NCBI GenBank assembly: GCA_020851565.1
Contig: JADZCN010000124.1
Span: forward strand, 1 to 64,000
Source of the DNA: Acidobacteriota bacterium
GTDB taxonomy: Bacteria > Acidobacteriota > Vicinamibacteria > Vicinamibacterales > UBA2999
Reading direction: 5' to 3'
Length of the DNA: 64,000 nucleotides
Made by a program: the position numbers and the translations under genes. The notes under the pieces are model-generated. The model saw nothing but the letters and a program-made list of their open reading frames with translations, ran no database searches and had not been told where the DNA came from. This document shows, piece by piece, positions 50,665 to 59,969 of the stretch (position 1 is the stretch's first letter; the number at the start of each line of letters is the position of its first letter).

Positions 50665-52641
50665 CGTGGATGGCGTGGCGTTGCCGGCAAAGGGCAGCGT
50701 CGTCTCCCAGGCCAGCTCGCCCGTCAGCTTGTCGAACGCGCGGAGCTTCCGGTCGAAGTTCGTGGCCGCAATGAAGAGTAGCCCCCCGGCGGTGACGAGA
50801 GGACCGCCGTAATTGTCGCTGCCAGTGTCCTTCAGGCCCTGCGCCACGAGCTCGGGATACTCGCCGAGCGGCTTCTGCCACCGCATCGTGCCCGTGTTCA
50901 AGTCGATGGCGCTCAGCGTTCCCCACGGCGGCATGATGGGCGGATACCCGTCCGGATCCCGCCAGAGCACCTCGCCGTCGTTGCGGTACTTCAGCCGCGT
51001 CGGATCGTTCGCGATGGCCGGGTCGCTGGCCTGATCCTTCCCCGTCACGAGGAAGTCGACGACGTCGCCGATGTTCTTCGCGCCCATGTCGGGGAAGGCT
51101 GGCATGCGCCCGGTCCCCTGGCGGATGACGGCCGCGATCTCGTCACGCGACATGCGCTTCCCGATGTCCACCAGGGAGGGCGCCTGCGGCCCGCCCGTGC
51201 GGTCGGACCGGTGGCACGACGCGCACTTGCTGCCGTAGAGCGCCGCGTCGGTGTTGGGGATGAGCCGCATCAGCCAGGGCATCTCGTTGGCGTTGACGTA
51301 GAGCAGGCCGGTGTCGGGGTCGAAGGCGGCGCCGCCCCACTCCGCGCCGCCGTCCACGCCGGGAAACACGATGAGGCCATCCAGGGACGGCGGGGTGAAG
51401 AGCGGGCCGCTCCTGTAGCGGCGGAACTCGGCCAGCACCGCCGCGTGCGCCTCCGGCGTCCGTCGCGTGAGCATGTCCTCGGTGAGCGACTGGCGGACGA
51501 ACGGCGGCGGCGCGAGGGGATGGCGCTGCGTCGGTGACGCGCGCTCGCCGTCCACGTCGGACGCGGGTGCGGACCGCTCCTCCACCGGGAACAGCGGCGT
51601 GCCGGTCTTGCGGTCCAGCACGAAGACGTAGCCGTGCTTGGTGATCTGCGCGACCGCCTCGACCGGCTTGCCTTCACGCGTCACGGTGACCAGGCTGGGC
51701 GCTGCGGGCAGGTCCCAATCCCAGATGTCGTGCTTGATCACCTGGTAGTGCCAGACGCGCTTCCCCGTCCGCGCGTCGAGCGCCAGCACGGAGTCCGCGT
51801 ACAGGTTGTCGCCGTGGCGGTTGACGCCGTACCAGTCGAACGATGCCGAGCCGGTGGCAGCGAAGACCATCGCGTTCGTGTGGTCCACGGTGATACCCGC
51901 CCAGGCGTTTGCGCCGCCGGAGAGAGTCGGTCCCTCGGGCCACGTGTCGGCCCCGGGCTCCCCCGGCCGCGGGATGGTGTGGAACGTCCATCGCAGCTCT
52001 CCGGTGTTCACGTCGAACGCGCGGATGTGGCCTGGCGTCCCCGGCAGCGTCTCGGGCACGCTGCTCCCGAAGATGATCATGTCGTCGAAGATGGCGCCTG
52101 GCGTGCTGGCGCTCACCGTGGCCCGCTCGACGGGTCGCCCAAGGCCTTCGCGGAGATCGATGCGCCCGTCCTCGCCGAACGTCGCGATGGGCCTGCCGGT
52201 GCCGCGGTCCAGCGCGTAGAGGAAGTTGCGGTAGGTGACGAAGACCCGATCCCGGTGCACGGTGACGCCGCGGTGACGAAAGCGCGTGCGCGGCGCATCG
52301 GGAGGCGCCAGGGCGAAGGTCCAGCGCTCCTGCCCGGTGGCCGCGTCGATGGCGGCCACCTTCATGCCGGGCGTCGTGAGGTAGACCGTGCCGTCCACGA
52401 CCACCGGGTGGCTCTGCATCTCCGAGCCTGGAAACGCGTCGCCGGAGTCGTAGGTCCACGCCACCTGCAGCCGACTGACGTTCTCCTTGTTGATCGCCCT
52501 GAGCGGCGAGTAGCGGATGTTGTCCACGCCGCCGTGCATGGGCCAGCCGGCGTCGGCCTGCACGGGCGTTCTCGTACAGGCGGACGCACCCAGGGCCAGG
52601 GCCGGGATGAGCACAAGGGAAAGTCGAGTGATGCGGCACAC
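50635..52641 (-). CDS. PQQ-dependent dehydrogenase with internal cytochrome c domain, C-terminally frameshifted
   Basis: 668 residues as read, starting at a GTG with a lipoprotein signal (LIPALALGASACTRTPVQ). The eight-bladed PQQ propeller begins WPMHGGVDNIRYSPLRAINK and has the tryptophan-docking repeats (ATGQERWTFAL, NTGELRWTFH, RTGKRVWHYQV, LTGELAWETTLPF). A cytochrome c domain with CASCH (GSKCASCHRSDRTGG) is inserted late in the propeller, with Met ligand candidates in GRMPAFPDM. It oxidises a sugar or alcohol in the periplasm and feeds electrons to the respiratory chain. The last ~25 residues are replaced by TLVANSTS through a frameshift; the true tail lies in the next frame. Confidence 0.85.
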   Translation of the reverse strand: MCRITRLSLVLIPALALGASACTRTPVQADAGWPMHGGVDNIRYSPLRAINKENVSRLQVAWTYDSGDAFPGSEMQSHPVVVDGTVYLTTPGMKVAAIDAATGQERWTFALAPPDAPRTRFRHRGVTVHRDRVFVTYRNFLYALDRGTGRPIATFGEDGRIDLREGLGRPVERATVSASTPGAIFDDMIIFGSSVPETLPGTPGHIRAFDVNTGELRWTFHTIPRPGEPGADTWPEGPTLSGGANAWAGITVDHTNAMVFAATGSASFDWYGVNRHGDNLYADSVLALDARTGKRVWHYQVIKHDIWDWDLPAAPSLVTVTREGKPVEAVAQITKHGYVFVLDRKTGTPLFPVEERSAPASDVDGERASPTQRHPLAPPPFVRQSLTEDMLTRRTPEAHAAVLAEFRRYRSGPLFTPPSLDGLIVFPGVDGGAEWGGAAFDPDTGLLYVNANEMPWLMRLIPNTDAALYGSKCASCHRSDRTGGPQAPSLVDIGKRMSRDEIAAVIRQGTGRMPAFPDMGAKNIGDVVDFLVTGKDQASDPAIANDPTRLKYRNDGEVLWRDPDGYPPIMPPWGTLSAIDLNTGTMRWQKPLGEYPELVAQGLKDTGSDNYGGPLVTAGGLLFIAATNFDRKLRAFDKLTGELAWETTLPFAGNATPSTYTLVANSTS

Positions 52642-52676
52642 GGTGCCGCCGATTCTACCCTTCAGCGCGCGCTAAG

Positions 52677-53297
52677 CTAGTGAATCTGGTGCAGGAGCCG
52701 GCCCCACCGCGTGCCCTGCGGGCCGCCGAACGACCAGTAGATGAAGAGCGCGCGGCCCTTCACGTAGGTGGCGGGCAGGAAACCCCAGTAGCGGCTGTCC
52801 TGCGAGTCGTCGCGGTTGTCACCCATCATGAAGTAGTGGCCGGCCGGGATGGTGACGGGGCCGTACTTCCGCCGGACGTCGGACGGATCGCCCGTGCCGG
52901 CCGCAGGCAGGATGTAGTGGGCGTACGGCTCGGCGAGCGGCGCGCCGTTGATGAAGACGGTCTGGCCGCGCAGCTCCAGCGTCTCGCCCGGCAGGCCGAT
53001 GACGCGCTTGATGAAGTCGCGCTCCGGGTCCTCGGGGAACTTGAATACGAGTACCTCGCCGCGCTCGACGTCCCGCATCGGCAGGAGCGCCCGCTCGAGG
53101 CCGGACGCCGCTGGCGAGAAGATGAACTTGTTCACCAGCAGGTGATCCCCGACCAGCAGGTTCGGCTCCATCGACCCGGTGGGGATCTTGAACGCCTGGA
53201 ACCCGAACGTCCGCACGAACAGCGCCAGGATGACGGCGACGACGAGCGACTCGAAGTACTCCCGGAACGTGGACTTGCGGAAGGTCGCTTCGGCCAT
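52677..53297 (-). CDS. lepB: Signal peptidase I
   Basis: 206 residues from ATG 53297; upstream codons in frame are repeat-derived. The TM anchor (EYFESLVVAVILALFVRTFG) is followed by the Ser box FKIPTGSMEPNLLVGDHLLV, the Lys box RDFIKRVIGLPGETLELRG, and the conserved FMMGDNRDDSQDSRYWGFLP. It cleaves Sec and Tat signal peptides at the outer face of the inner membrane. It is downstream of lepA, the classic lepA-lepB order, with a 123-nt repeat-rich spacer. Confidence 0.96.
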   Translation of the reverse strand: MAEATFRKSTFREYFESLVVAVILALFVRTFGFQAFKIPTGSMEPNLLVGDHLLVNKFIFSPAASGLERALLPMRDVERGEVLVFKFPEDPERDFIKRVIGLPGETLELRGQTVFINGAPLAEPYAHYILPAAGTGDPSDVRRKYGPVTIPAGHYFMMGDNRDDSQDSRYWGFLPATYVKGRALFIYWSFGGPQGTRWGRLLHQIH

Positions 53298-53414
53298 AGG
53301 GGGCTTGGGGCTTGGGGCTTGGGTCTTGAGTCCTGAGGTCCTGGGGTCTTGGGGTCCTGAGGTCTTGGGCTGCACCCTGCACCCCTGCACCGGGCACCCT
53401 TGCCCCCTGCACCC
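53298..53414. repeat. Family A repeat plus TGCACCC-type repeat between lepA and lepB
   Basis: GGGCTTGGGGCTTGGG and GGTCTTGGGGTCCTGAGG units (53298-53371) are followed by CTGCACCC/CTGCACCGG words (53371-53414). Together they fill the lepA-lepB spacer up to the lepB start. Confidence 0.8.
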
Positions 53415-53420
53415 GTCCCG

Positions 53421-55223
<1,803 letters not shown>

Positions 55224-55366
55224 GGTCGTCCCGGGGATAATCTCCCCATTATGACCCAGCCCCGCCAGCGCGGCTCCAGGCCCGCCCGAGCGTCGCACGG
55301 GGCTGGCCTCCCGGCGTTCTCACACACGCTCGTCGGGAACCTCGGCCTGGCCCTCGCCCAAGGCCG

Positions 55367-55553
55367 TGGGTCAACCCGGCTCGCCGGCCGCACGCCCGGC
55401 TCCAAGCCCGGAGAAACCCCGCTGCGGCGCGTTGACTCTGCAAGGCGTGGGGGGCCCCCAACCCCACGCGCGACCCTCGCCTCCGCGTGGTTTTTCGGCA
55501 TCGCTGGCGCGGGCATTCCGCAGGGCGTGCAGCCGGCCAGCCCGGTTGACCCA
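55367..55553. mobile_element. 187-bp MITE-like element with 29-bp inverted ends
   Basis: The left end TGGGTCAACCCGGCTCGCCG.. (55367-55395) is the reverse complement of the right end (55525-55553) with about 3 mismatches in 29. The interior has a second dyad, GCGTGGGG / CCCCACGC (55445-55469). There is no transposase ORF. No clear target-site duplication flanks it. Its right end runs into the 5' part of the cyclophilin remnant. A miniature inverted-repeat element or a large structured REP-like unit is the best reading. Confidence 0.6.
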
Positions 55554-55764
55554 CTCGCGCCAACTCGCCGTCGCCCTTGTCGCAATCCTGGCCCTGCCGG
55601 TCGCGGCGAGGGCGCAGACGCCGGTCACGGTGGTCATCGAGACGTCGGCCGGAGTGATCGAGGTGGCGCTCGAGCCGGCGCGCGCGGCGGACGGCCAGGG
55701 CTTCGCGGCGTTAGGCCGCGTGGTGTCGGGGATGGAGGTGGTGCGCGCATTGGGGCGGAAGTGA
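55546..55764 (+). pseudogene. Cyclophilin-type peptidyl-prolyl isomerase remnant with internal deletion
   Basis: The frame gives a signal peptide (QLAVALVAILALPVAARAQ), the N-terminal cyclophilin strand VTVVIETSAGVIEVALEPAR, and then jumps directly to the C-terminal block DGQGFAALGRVVSGMEVVRA. The ~100-residue catalytic middle (FHRV..Q-type core) is missing. No ATG exists; a TTG lies inside the MITE-like right end. It is a decayed gene, probably damaged by deletion with or after the neighbouring insertion. Confidence 0.7.
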
Positions 55765-55772
55765 GGCGTGTG

Positions 55773-56306
55773 ATGCGAACAGGCCGTATCGCGGCTTGCG
55801 TCGCGTTGTGTACGGCCCTCCTGCCTGCGTCCGTCAGGCTCTCCGCTCAGGCGCCAGGGACAACCGGCTTCCTGTCGGGTCGTCTCGGAGTGAACGCGCA
55901 GGTTGTTCCGGACGGGGTCAGCGACATGTCACTCGGTGCGGGCGGCGCAGTTGGCGTGTTCGTGACCCGAAGATGGGCATTGGAGTTCGAAGCCTGGATT
56001 CCGGGAGAAGTCGAGAGCGCTGGAGCCCGCAACAGGGTCATGCTCTTCAGTGGTAGCGCCCTCCGGTTCTTGGACGCTGCGGACCGAGGGCTCTACCTCC
56101 TTGCAGGGCTTGGCGTTGCGCGTGTTGAGTGGGGCTCCTCGTCAAGACTGTCGTCACAACTGAACGGGGCCGTCCAGGCGGGAGCCGGCGTTTCCCTGCG
56201 CCTGGGAGGACGGCTGTCAGTGGCCCCAGAGGTCCGAGCCGCCCTTGTGGATGGTGGGGCGTTCATCGTCCGCCCGAGTATTGCCCTTCACTACAGCTTC
56301 CCTTAA
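55773..56306 (+). CDS. Outer-membrane beta-barrel-like exported protein
   Basis: 177 residues from ATG 55773; the frame is open upstream on the antisense of lepA. A signal peptide (IAACVALCTALLPASVRLSA) is followed by alternating hydrophobic strands (GAVGVFVTRRWALEFEAWIP, GLYLLAGLGVARVEWGSSS, VQAGAGVSLRLGGRLSVAPE) and a C-terminal Phe-Pro (IALHYSFP). This fits a small OmpA/OmpX-like barrel. The codon usage is less extreme in GC than its neighbours. The function is unknown. Confidence 0.65.
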   Translation: MRTGRIAACVALCTALLPASVRLSAQAPGTTGFLSGRLGVNAQVVPDGVSDMSLGAGGAVGVFVTRRWALEFEAWIPGEVESAGARNRVMLFSGSALRFLDAADRGLYLLAGLGVARVEWGSSSRLSSQLNGAVQAGAGVSLRLGGRLSVAPEVRAALVDGGAFIVRPSIALHYSFP

Positions 56307-56316
56307 CGGAACAGTG

Positions 56317-56565
56317 GCCTGGCGCGTAAACTCCGGCTCCTGCAGCCGTGGCAGAATCCCCGATACCTGCACAGCTGAAGGAGGGGCCATCAGCGGCGTC
56401 GGCGACGAGGCGTACTTCTACAACAACGCCAATCGATACGCCGAGCTCTACGTGAAGTCCGGCAGGCACCTGGTGACGCTGCAGACAAGCCTGAACGACA
56501 ACATGGCATCGGTGAAGCCGGGCGTCGTGAACCTGGCGAAGTCGCTGGTCGCGAAGGTGCGCTGA
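56317..56565 (+). pseudogene. C-terminal fragment of an exported protein
   Basis: The frame encodes SGVGDEAYFYNNANRYAELY and KSGRHLVTLQTSLNDNMASV, the C-terminal part of a family of small exported proteins with a G(I/V)GD(E/D)AY motif. There is no start codon or signal peptide, and the 5' side runs into the end of the previous gene. It is a truncated remnant. Confidence 0.5.
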
Positions 56566-56599
56566 CGGTCAGCTCTCGCCCGCCGGCCGGGATGTGGGT

Positions 56600-56605
56600 C
56601 ACAAT
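56600..56605 (+). promoter_or_regulatory. Candidate -10 (CACAAT), leaderless DUF885 gene
   Basis: CACAAT lies 6 nt before ATG 56612, with no SD between them. Confidence 0.3.
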
Positions 56606-56611
56606 GACCGC

Positions 56612-58447
56612 ATGCTGATGAATCGCCGGGAGGCTGTCGCCGCCCTTGCCGCCTCTGCCGCCCTGCCGCTGGTCGCCGGTTGCGGCTCCGAGACCCCGTC
56701 CATGACGTCCTCAGGGAATCCCGACACCGACGCCGTGGCCGTCCTCGACGCCGTGGCCGAGAACCTCCTCCGCCTGTTCCCGGAGAGCGCCACCTCCCTC
56801 GGCATCGACGTGGGTGCGAGGGCGGCGCTTCGTTCCCAGCTGGCGGACCGTTCGCCCCAGGGACGCAAGCGGCTGACGAGCCAGATCCGCGCGGACCTGG
56901 AGCAGGTCAGGGCCGTCGACACGTCGAAGCTCACGCACCCTACGCGTACGAGCGTGGAGGTCGTGCGGAGCGCCTACCAGACGGCGCTGGAGGGCTTCGC
57001 GCTCCCCTACGGCGACATCACCGTCGGCAGCTGGCGCAACACGCCGTACGTGGTCATCCAGAACGTCGGCGCCTATCTCGACATCCCGCGCTTCCTGGAC
57101 GCGGAGCACCCGATTGAGAGCGCGGAGGACGCGGAGGGGTACCTGGCGCGGCTGCAGTCGTATCCGAAGCAGCTCGACGGCGAGCTCGAACGGCTGAAGG
57201 ACGCGCGCTCGAAAGGACTCGTGCCGCCGGCGTTCCTGATCGACAAGGCGCTCGAGCAGCTGCGCCTTTCCGTGAAGAACGCGCGCGCAGGCGGATCGCT
57301 CGTCGAGTCGCTCGTGCGGCGCACGAAGGACATGCCGGGCACCTGGGCCGACCGCGCACGAGCGATTGCCGCGCAGGAGGTGGCGCCGGCGCTGGAACGG
57401 CAGGTGGCGGAGCTGCAGGCCCAGCGGGCCGTGGCCACCGACGATGCGGGGATGTGGGCGAGGCCGCAGGGGGAGGAGTTCTACCGGTGGGCCCTCAAGG
57501 CATCGACCACCACCTCGATGTCGCCGGACGAGATCCACGCCGTCGGCCAGGCCGAGCTCCAGCAGCTTCACGCCGAGATGGACACCATCCTGAAGGGTCT
57601 CGGCTACACGAAGGGCACGGTCGGCGAGCGGATGCAGGCGCTGACGAAGGATCCGCGCTACCGGTTCGCCGAAGGCGACAAGGGCCGCGCCGAGATCGTG
57701 GCGTTCATCCAGGATCGGCTCACCTGGATTCGCGCGCAGCTGCCGCGCGCGTTCAACACGCTCGTGGATCCGAACATGGAGGTGAAGCGCCTGCCGCCCG
57801 AAGAGGAGCCCGGCGCGCCCACGGCGTACGGGGGCGCCGGATCCATCGACGGCAAGATCCCGGGACGCTACTGGATCAACCTGCGGACAACCGACCTCCA
57901 CAGCAGGTTCAGCCTCGCCGACCTGACGTTCCACGAGGCGATTCCGGGCCATATCTGGCAGGGGGAGTACACGCACGAGATGCCGCGTATCCGCCAGCTG
58001 CTCGCGTTCAACGCCTATTCGGAGGGCTGGGCGCTCTACGCGCAGCAGCTCGCCGACGAGCTGGGCGCGTACGAGAACGATCCGGTCGGCCGCGTCGGCT
58101 ACCTGCAGGCCATCGCGTTCCGCGCCTGCCGCCTCGTGGTCGACACCGGCATCCACGCCAAGCGATGGACGCGCGAGCAGGGCATCCGCTTCTTCGTGGA
58201 CGTCAACGGGTCGAACTACGAGGAGGTCGCCAGCGAAGTGGACCGCTACTGCTCCTGGCCCGGGCAGGCGTGCGGCTACAAGGTGGGGCACACCGAGATC
58301 AACCGACAGCGCGAGCGGGCGAAGACGGCGCTCGGTGCGCGCTTCGACGTGAAGGCCTTCAACGACACCGTTGTCCTGGGCGGGAACGTGCCGCTGGACG
58401 TGCTGGCGAAGAACGTGGACGAGTACGTGCGCACGGCCGGGGCGTAG
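56612..58447 (+). CDS. DUF885 family metallopeptidase-like lipoprotein
   Basis: 611 residues from ATG 56612 (ATG 56618 is also possible). A lipoprotein-like signal (ALAASAALPLVAGCGSE) is followed by a long helical domain typical of DUF885. The active-site block is LTFHEAIPGHIWQGEYTHEM, an HExxxGH arrangement, with FNAYSEGWALYAQQLADELG downstream as the Glu-containing third-ligand region. Family members include carboxypeptidases and oligopeptidases. It is expected in the periplasm. The D-amino-acid-related enzyme follows after 4 nt, so the two are probably cotranscribed. Confidence 0.85.
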   Translation: MLMNRREAVAALAASAALPLVAGCGSETPSMTSSGNPDTDAVAVLDAVAENLLRLFPESATSLGIDVGARAALRSQLADRSPQGRKRLTSQIRADLEQVRAVDTSKLTHPTRTSVEVVRSAYQTALEGFALPYGDITVGSWRNTPYVVIQNVGAYLDIPRFLDAEHPIESAEDAEGYLARLQSYPKQLDGELERLKDARSKGLVPPAFLIDKALEQLRLSVKNARAGGSLVESLVRRTKDMPGTWADRARAIAAQEVAPALERQVAELQAQRAVATDDAGMWARPQGEEFYRWALKASTTTSMSPDEIHAVGQAELQQLHAEMDTILKGLGYTKGTVGERMQALTKDPRYRFAEGDKGRAEIVAFIQDRLTWIRAQLPRAFNTLVDPNMEVKRLPPEEEPGAPTAYGGAGSIDGKIPGRYWINLRTTDLHSRFSLADLTFHEAIPGHIWQGEYTHEMPRIRQLLAFNAYSEGWALYAQQLADELGAYENDPVGRVGYLQAIAFRACRLVVDTGIHAKRWTREQGIRFFVDVNGSNYEEVASEVDRYCSWPGQACGYKVGHTEINRQRERAKTALGARFDVKAFNDTVVLGGNVPLDVLAKNVDEYVRTAGA

Positions 58448-58451
58448 ACAC

Positions 58452-59543
58452 GTGCGCGACGACATCCCCACGCCGGCCCTGCTGCTCGACCTCGGTCGCT
58501 TCGAGGCCAACGTGACGCGCATGGCCACCCACCTGCGCGACCGGGGCAAGGCCTTCCGGCCCCACGCGAAGACCCACAAGTGCCCCGAGATCGCCCGGCG
58601 TCTGCTTGCCGCCGGCGCCGTGGGCGCGTGCACCGCGCGATTGAGCGAGGCGGAGGTGTTCGCCGATCACGGCATCCCGGGCCTGCTGGTCACCACCGCC
58701 GTCATCGGCGCGCCGAAGATCGCGCGTGCCGTGGAGCTGGCCGCCCGGGCCCCGGACACCATCTTCGTCGTCGAGACCGAGCAGAACGTGCGCGAGCTGA
58801 GCGAGGCGGCCGCCCGCGTTCCCGGCGTCACGCTCAACCTCGCGGTGGACCTCTACTTCGGCCGCACGGGCGTCGCGCCGGGCGCGTCCGCCTGCGACCT
58901 GGCGCGCTTCATCACCAAACAGCCCCGCGTGCGCTTCGCGGGGCTTCAGTCCTACGACGGCGCCGCCGCTCACACCGCGCCCTTCGACGCGCGGCGCACG
59001 CGCACCAGCGGCAGCATGAAGCAGGCCGTGGAGACTCGCCGCCTCATCGAGCGCGACGGCATCGAGTGCCCGCTGGTCACGGGCGGCTCCACGGGCACCT
59101 ACCGTATCGACTCGGAGATCGAGGGCGTGACCGAGATCCAGCCGGGCAGCTTCGTGTTCATGGACATGGAGTACGCGGCGATTGGCGGCCCGGACGGCAC
59201 GGAGTACCGCGACTTCGCCCAGGCCCTCACCGTGGTCACCACCGTCGTCTCGCGCCGGCCCGGCGTGGCCATCGTGGACGGCGGCTACAAGGCCTTCGCG
59301 ACCGATCGCCCGTTCACGCCCGTGCCGGTGGACCTGCCCGGCGTCACCTACGCGTGGGCCGGCGACGAGCACGGCCGCCTGGATCTTTCGAAGGCCGAGC
59401 GCGACGTGCGGGTCGGCGACCGCATCGAGTTCGTGCCGCCGCACTGCGACCCTACCGTCAACCTGTACGATGTGATTCACGCCCTGCGCGGCGACACCGT
59501 CGAAGGGGCGTGGGCCGTCGCCGCGCGCGGCAAGAGCCAGTGA
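58452..59543 (+). CDS. D-threonine aldolase / D-serine dehydratase-like PLP enzyme
   Basis: 363 residues from GTG 58452. The alanine racemase-like N-terminal barrel begins DDIPTPALLLDLGRFEANVT, with the PLP Lys in FRPHAKTHKCPEIARRLLAA. Further blocks are TARLSEAEVFADHGIPGLLV, FAGLQSYDGAAAH and TGGSTGTYRIDSEIEGVTEI. The C-terminal metal site HCDPTVNLYD with the HxxxxxC-type residues (EFVPPHCDPTVN) is typical of DSD-type enzymes. It splits D-threonine or dehydrates D-serine-like substrates. It lies 4 nt after the peptidase gene, suggesting joint use of D-amino-acid peptides. Confidence 0.88.
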   Translation: MRDDIPTPALLLDLGRFEANVTRMATHLRDRGKAFRPHAKTHKCPEIARRLLAAGAVGACTARLSEAEVFADHGIPGLLVTTAVIGAPKIARAVELAARAPDTIFVVETEQNVRELSEAAARVPGVTLNLAVDLYFGRTGVAPGASACDLARFITKQPRVRFAGLQSYDGAAAHTAPFDARRTRTSGSMKQAVETRRLIERDGIECPLVTGGSTGTYRIDSEIEGVTEIQPGSFVFMDMEYAAIGGPDGTEYRDFAQALTVVTTVVSRRPGVAIVDGGYKAFATDRPFTPVPVDLPGVTYAWAGDEHGRLDLSKAERDVRVGDRIEFVPPHCDPTVNLYDVIHALRGDTVEGAWAVAARGKSQ

Positions 59544-59551
59544 GCGGCGCC

Positions 59552-59656
59552 CATTGGCGATTGCTGATTGGTGATTGAGTGATTCATTGGGTGATTGGGG
59601 ATTGTGCATTGGCGCAATGGGATTGGCGCAATGGGATTGCCGGATTGGCGCAATGG
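59552..59656. repeat. Intergenic repeat of GATTGG/GGCGCAATG words
   Basis: GATTGCTGATTGGTGATTGA-type words are followed by three copies of GGCGCAATGGGATTG. The array ends at the Shine-Dalgarno of the selenoprotein gene. Confidence 0.8.
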
Positions 59657-59659
59657 AGG
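59655..59659 (+). promoter_or_regulatory. Shine-Dalgarno GGAGG of the selenoprotein gene
   Basis: GGAGG lies 8 nt before ATG 59668. It decides the start of a gene that ordinary gene finding misses because of its in-frame UGA. Confidence 0.7.
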
Positions 59660-59667
59660 TGGGCGTG

Positions 59668-59898
59668 ATGGCACGCATTGAAATCCGCTACTGCCGCGTC
59701 TGAAACTACTACCCTCGCGCCTCCAGGTTGGCGGCGCTCATTGCCAGGGACACCGGCGTCGAGCCCGACGTCATCGAGGGGGCGCGCGGCGAGTTCTCCA
59801 TCCGGGTCGGCGGCCAGGTGGTGGCCAGCAAGGACAAACGCGGCTTCCCGGATGAGGCCGAAGTGCTGGCGCAGGTGAAGCAGGCGCTGGGCGGGTAG
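59668..59898 (+). CDS. SelW/Rdx-family selenoprotein (in-frame UGA = Sec12)
   Basis: Reading TGA at 59701-59703 as selenocysteine gives 76 residues: ARIEIRYCRV, then Sec12, NYYPRASRLAALIARDTG, VEPDVIEGARGEFSIRVGGQ and VVASKDKRGFPDEAEVLAQV, ending at TAG. This is a complete Rdx (SelW/SelT/SelH) domain: the YCxxU redox motif (C9, U12), then Y.PRA..LA, then GxFS(I/V) and the KR.GFP end. Homologues usually have CxxC or CxxU here. The UGA is followed by a foldable stem-loop (see SECIS). It is probably a thioredoxin-fold redox protein in the cytoplasm. A UGA stop with pseudogenisation is unlikely, given the intact motif on both sides. Confidence 0.85.
59701..59737 (+). promoter_or_regulatory. Predicted bacterial SECIS element
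   Basis: It starts at the UGA. After 13 nt, GCGCC (59717-59721) pairs with GGCGC (59733-59737), then a U/C mismatch, CC/GG and an apical loop AGGUU (59725-59729). The loop lies ~22 nt after UGA and carries GGU, as expected for SelB-binding bacterial SECIS hairpins. It is folded by eye only. Confidence 0.65.
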
Positions 59899-59922
59899 CA
59901 GAAGGCAAGAGGCAGAAGGCGG
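59898..59922. repeat. Short GGCAGAAGGC-type repeat
   Basis: GCAGAAGGCAAGAGGCAGAAGGC words lie immediately after the selenoprotein stop. Confidence 0.5.
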
Positions 59923-59930
59923 AACGGGCT

Positions 59931-59936
59931 TACAAT
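59931..59936 (+). promoter_or_regulatory. Candidate -10 TACAAT upstream of the FAD/Fe-S oxidase
   Basis: TACAAT lies 33 nt before ATG 59970. No convincing -35 was seen. Confidence 0.3.
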
Positions 59937-59969
59937 CGGCTCGCGCTGCACCCGCCCCGCCCCCATTCC

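Noticed and set aside
55367-55553. Remnant of a full insertion sequence
   Set aside because: No transposase-like residues in any frame and only 187 bp between the ends; MITE-like is the better label.
59678-59878. A 66-residue frame overlapping the selenoprotein gene
   Set aside because: Ser/Arg-rich translation with no SD, in a different frame from the conserved Rdx domain.
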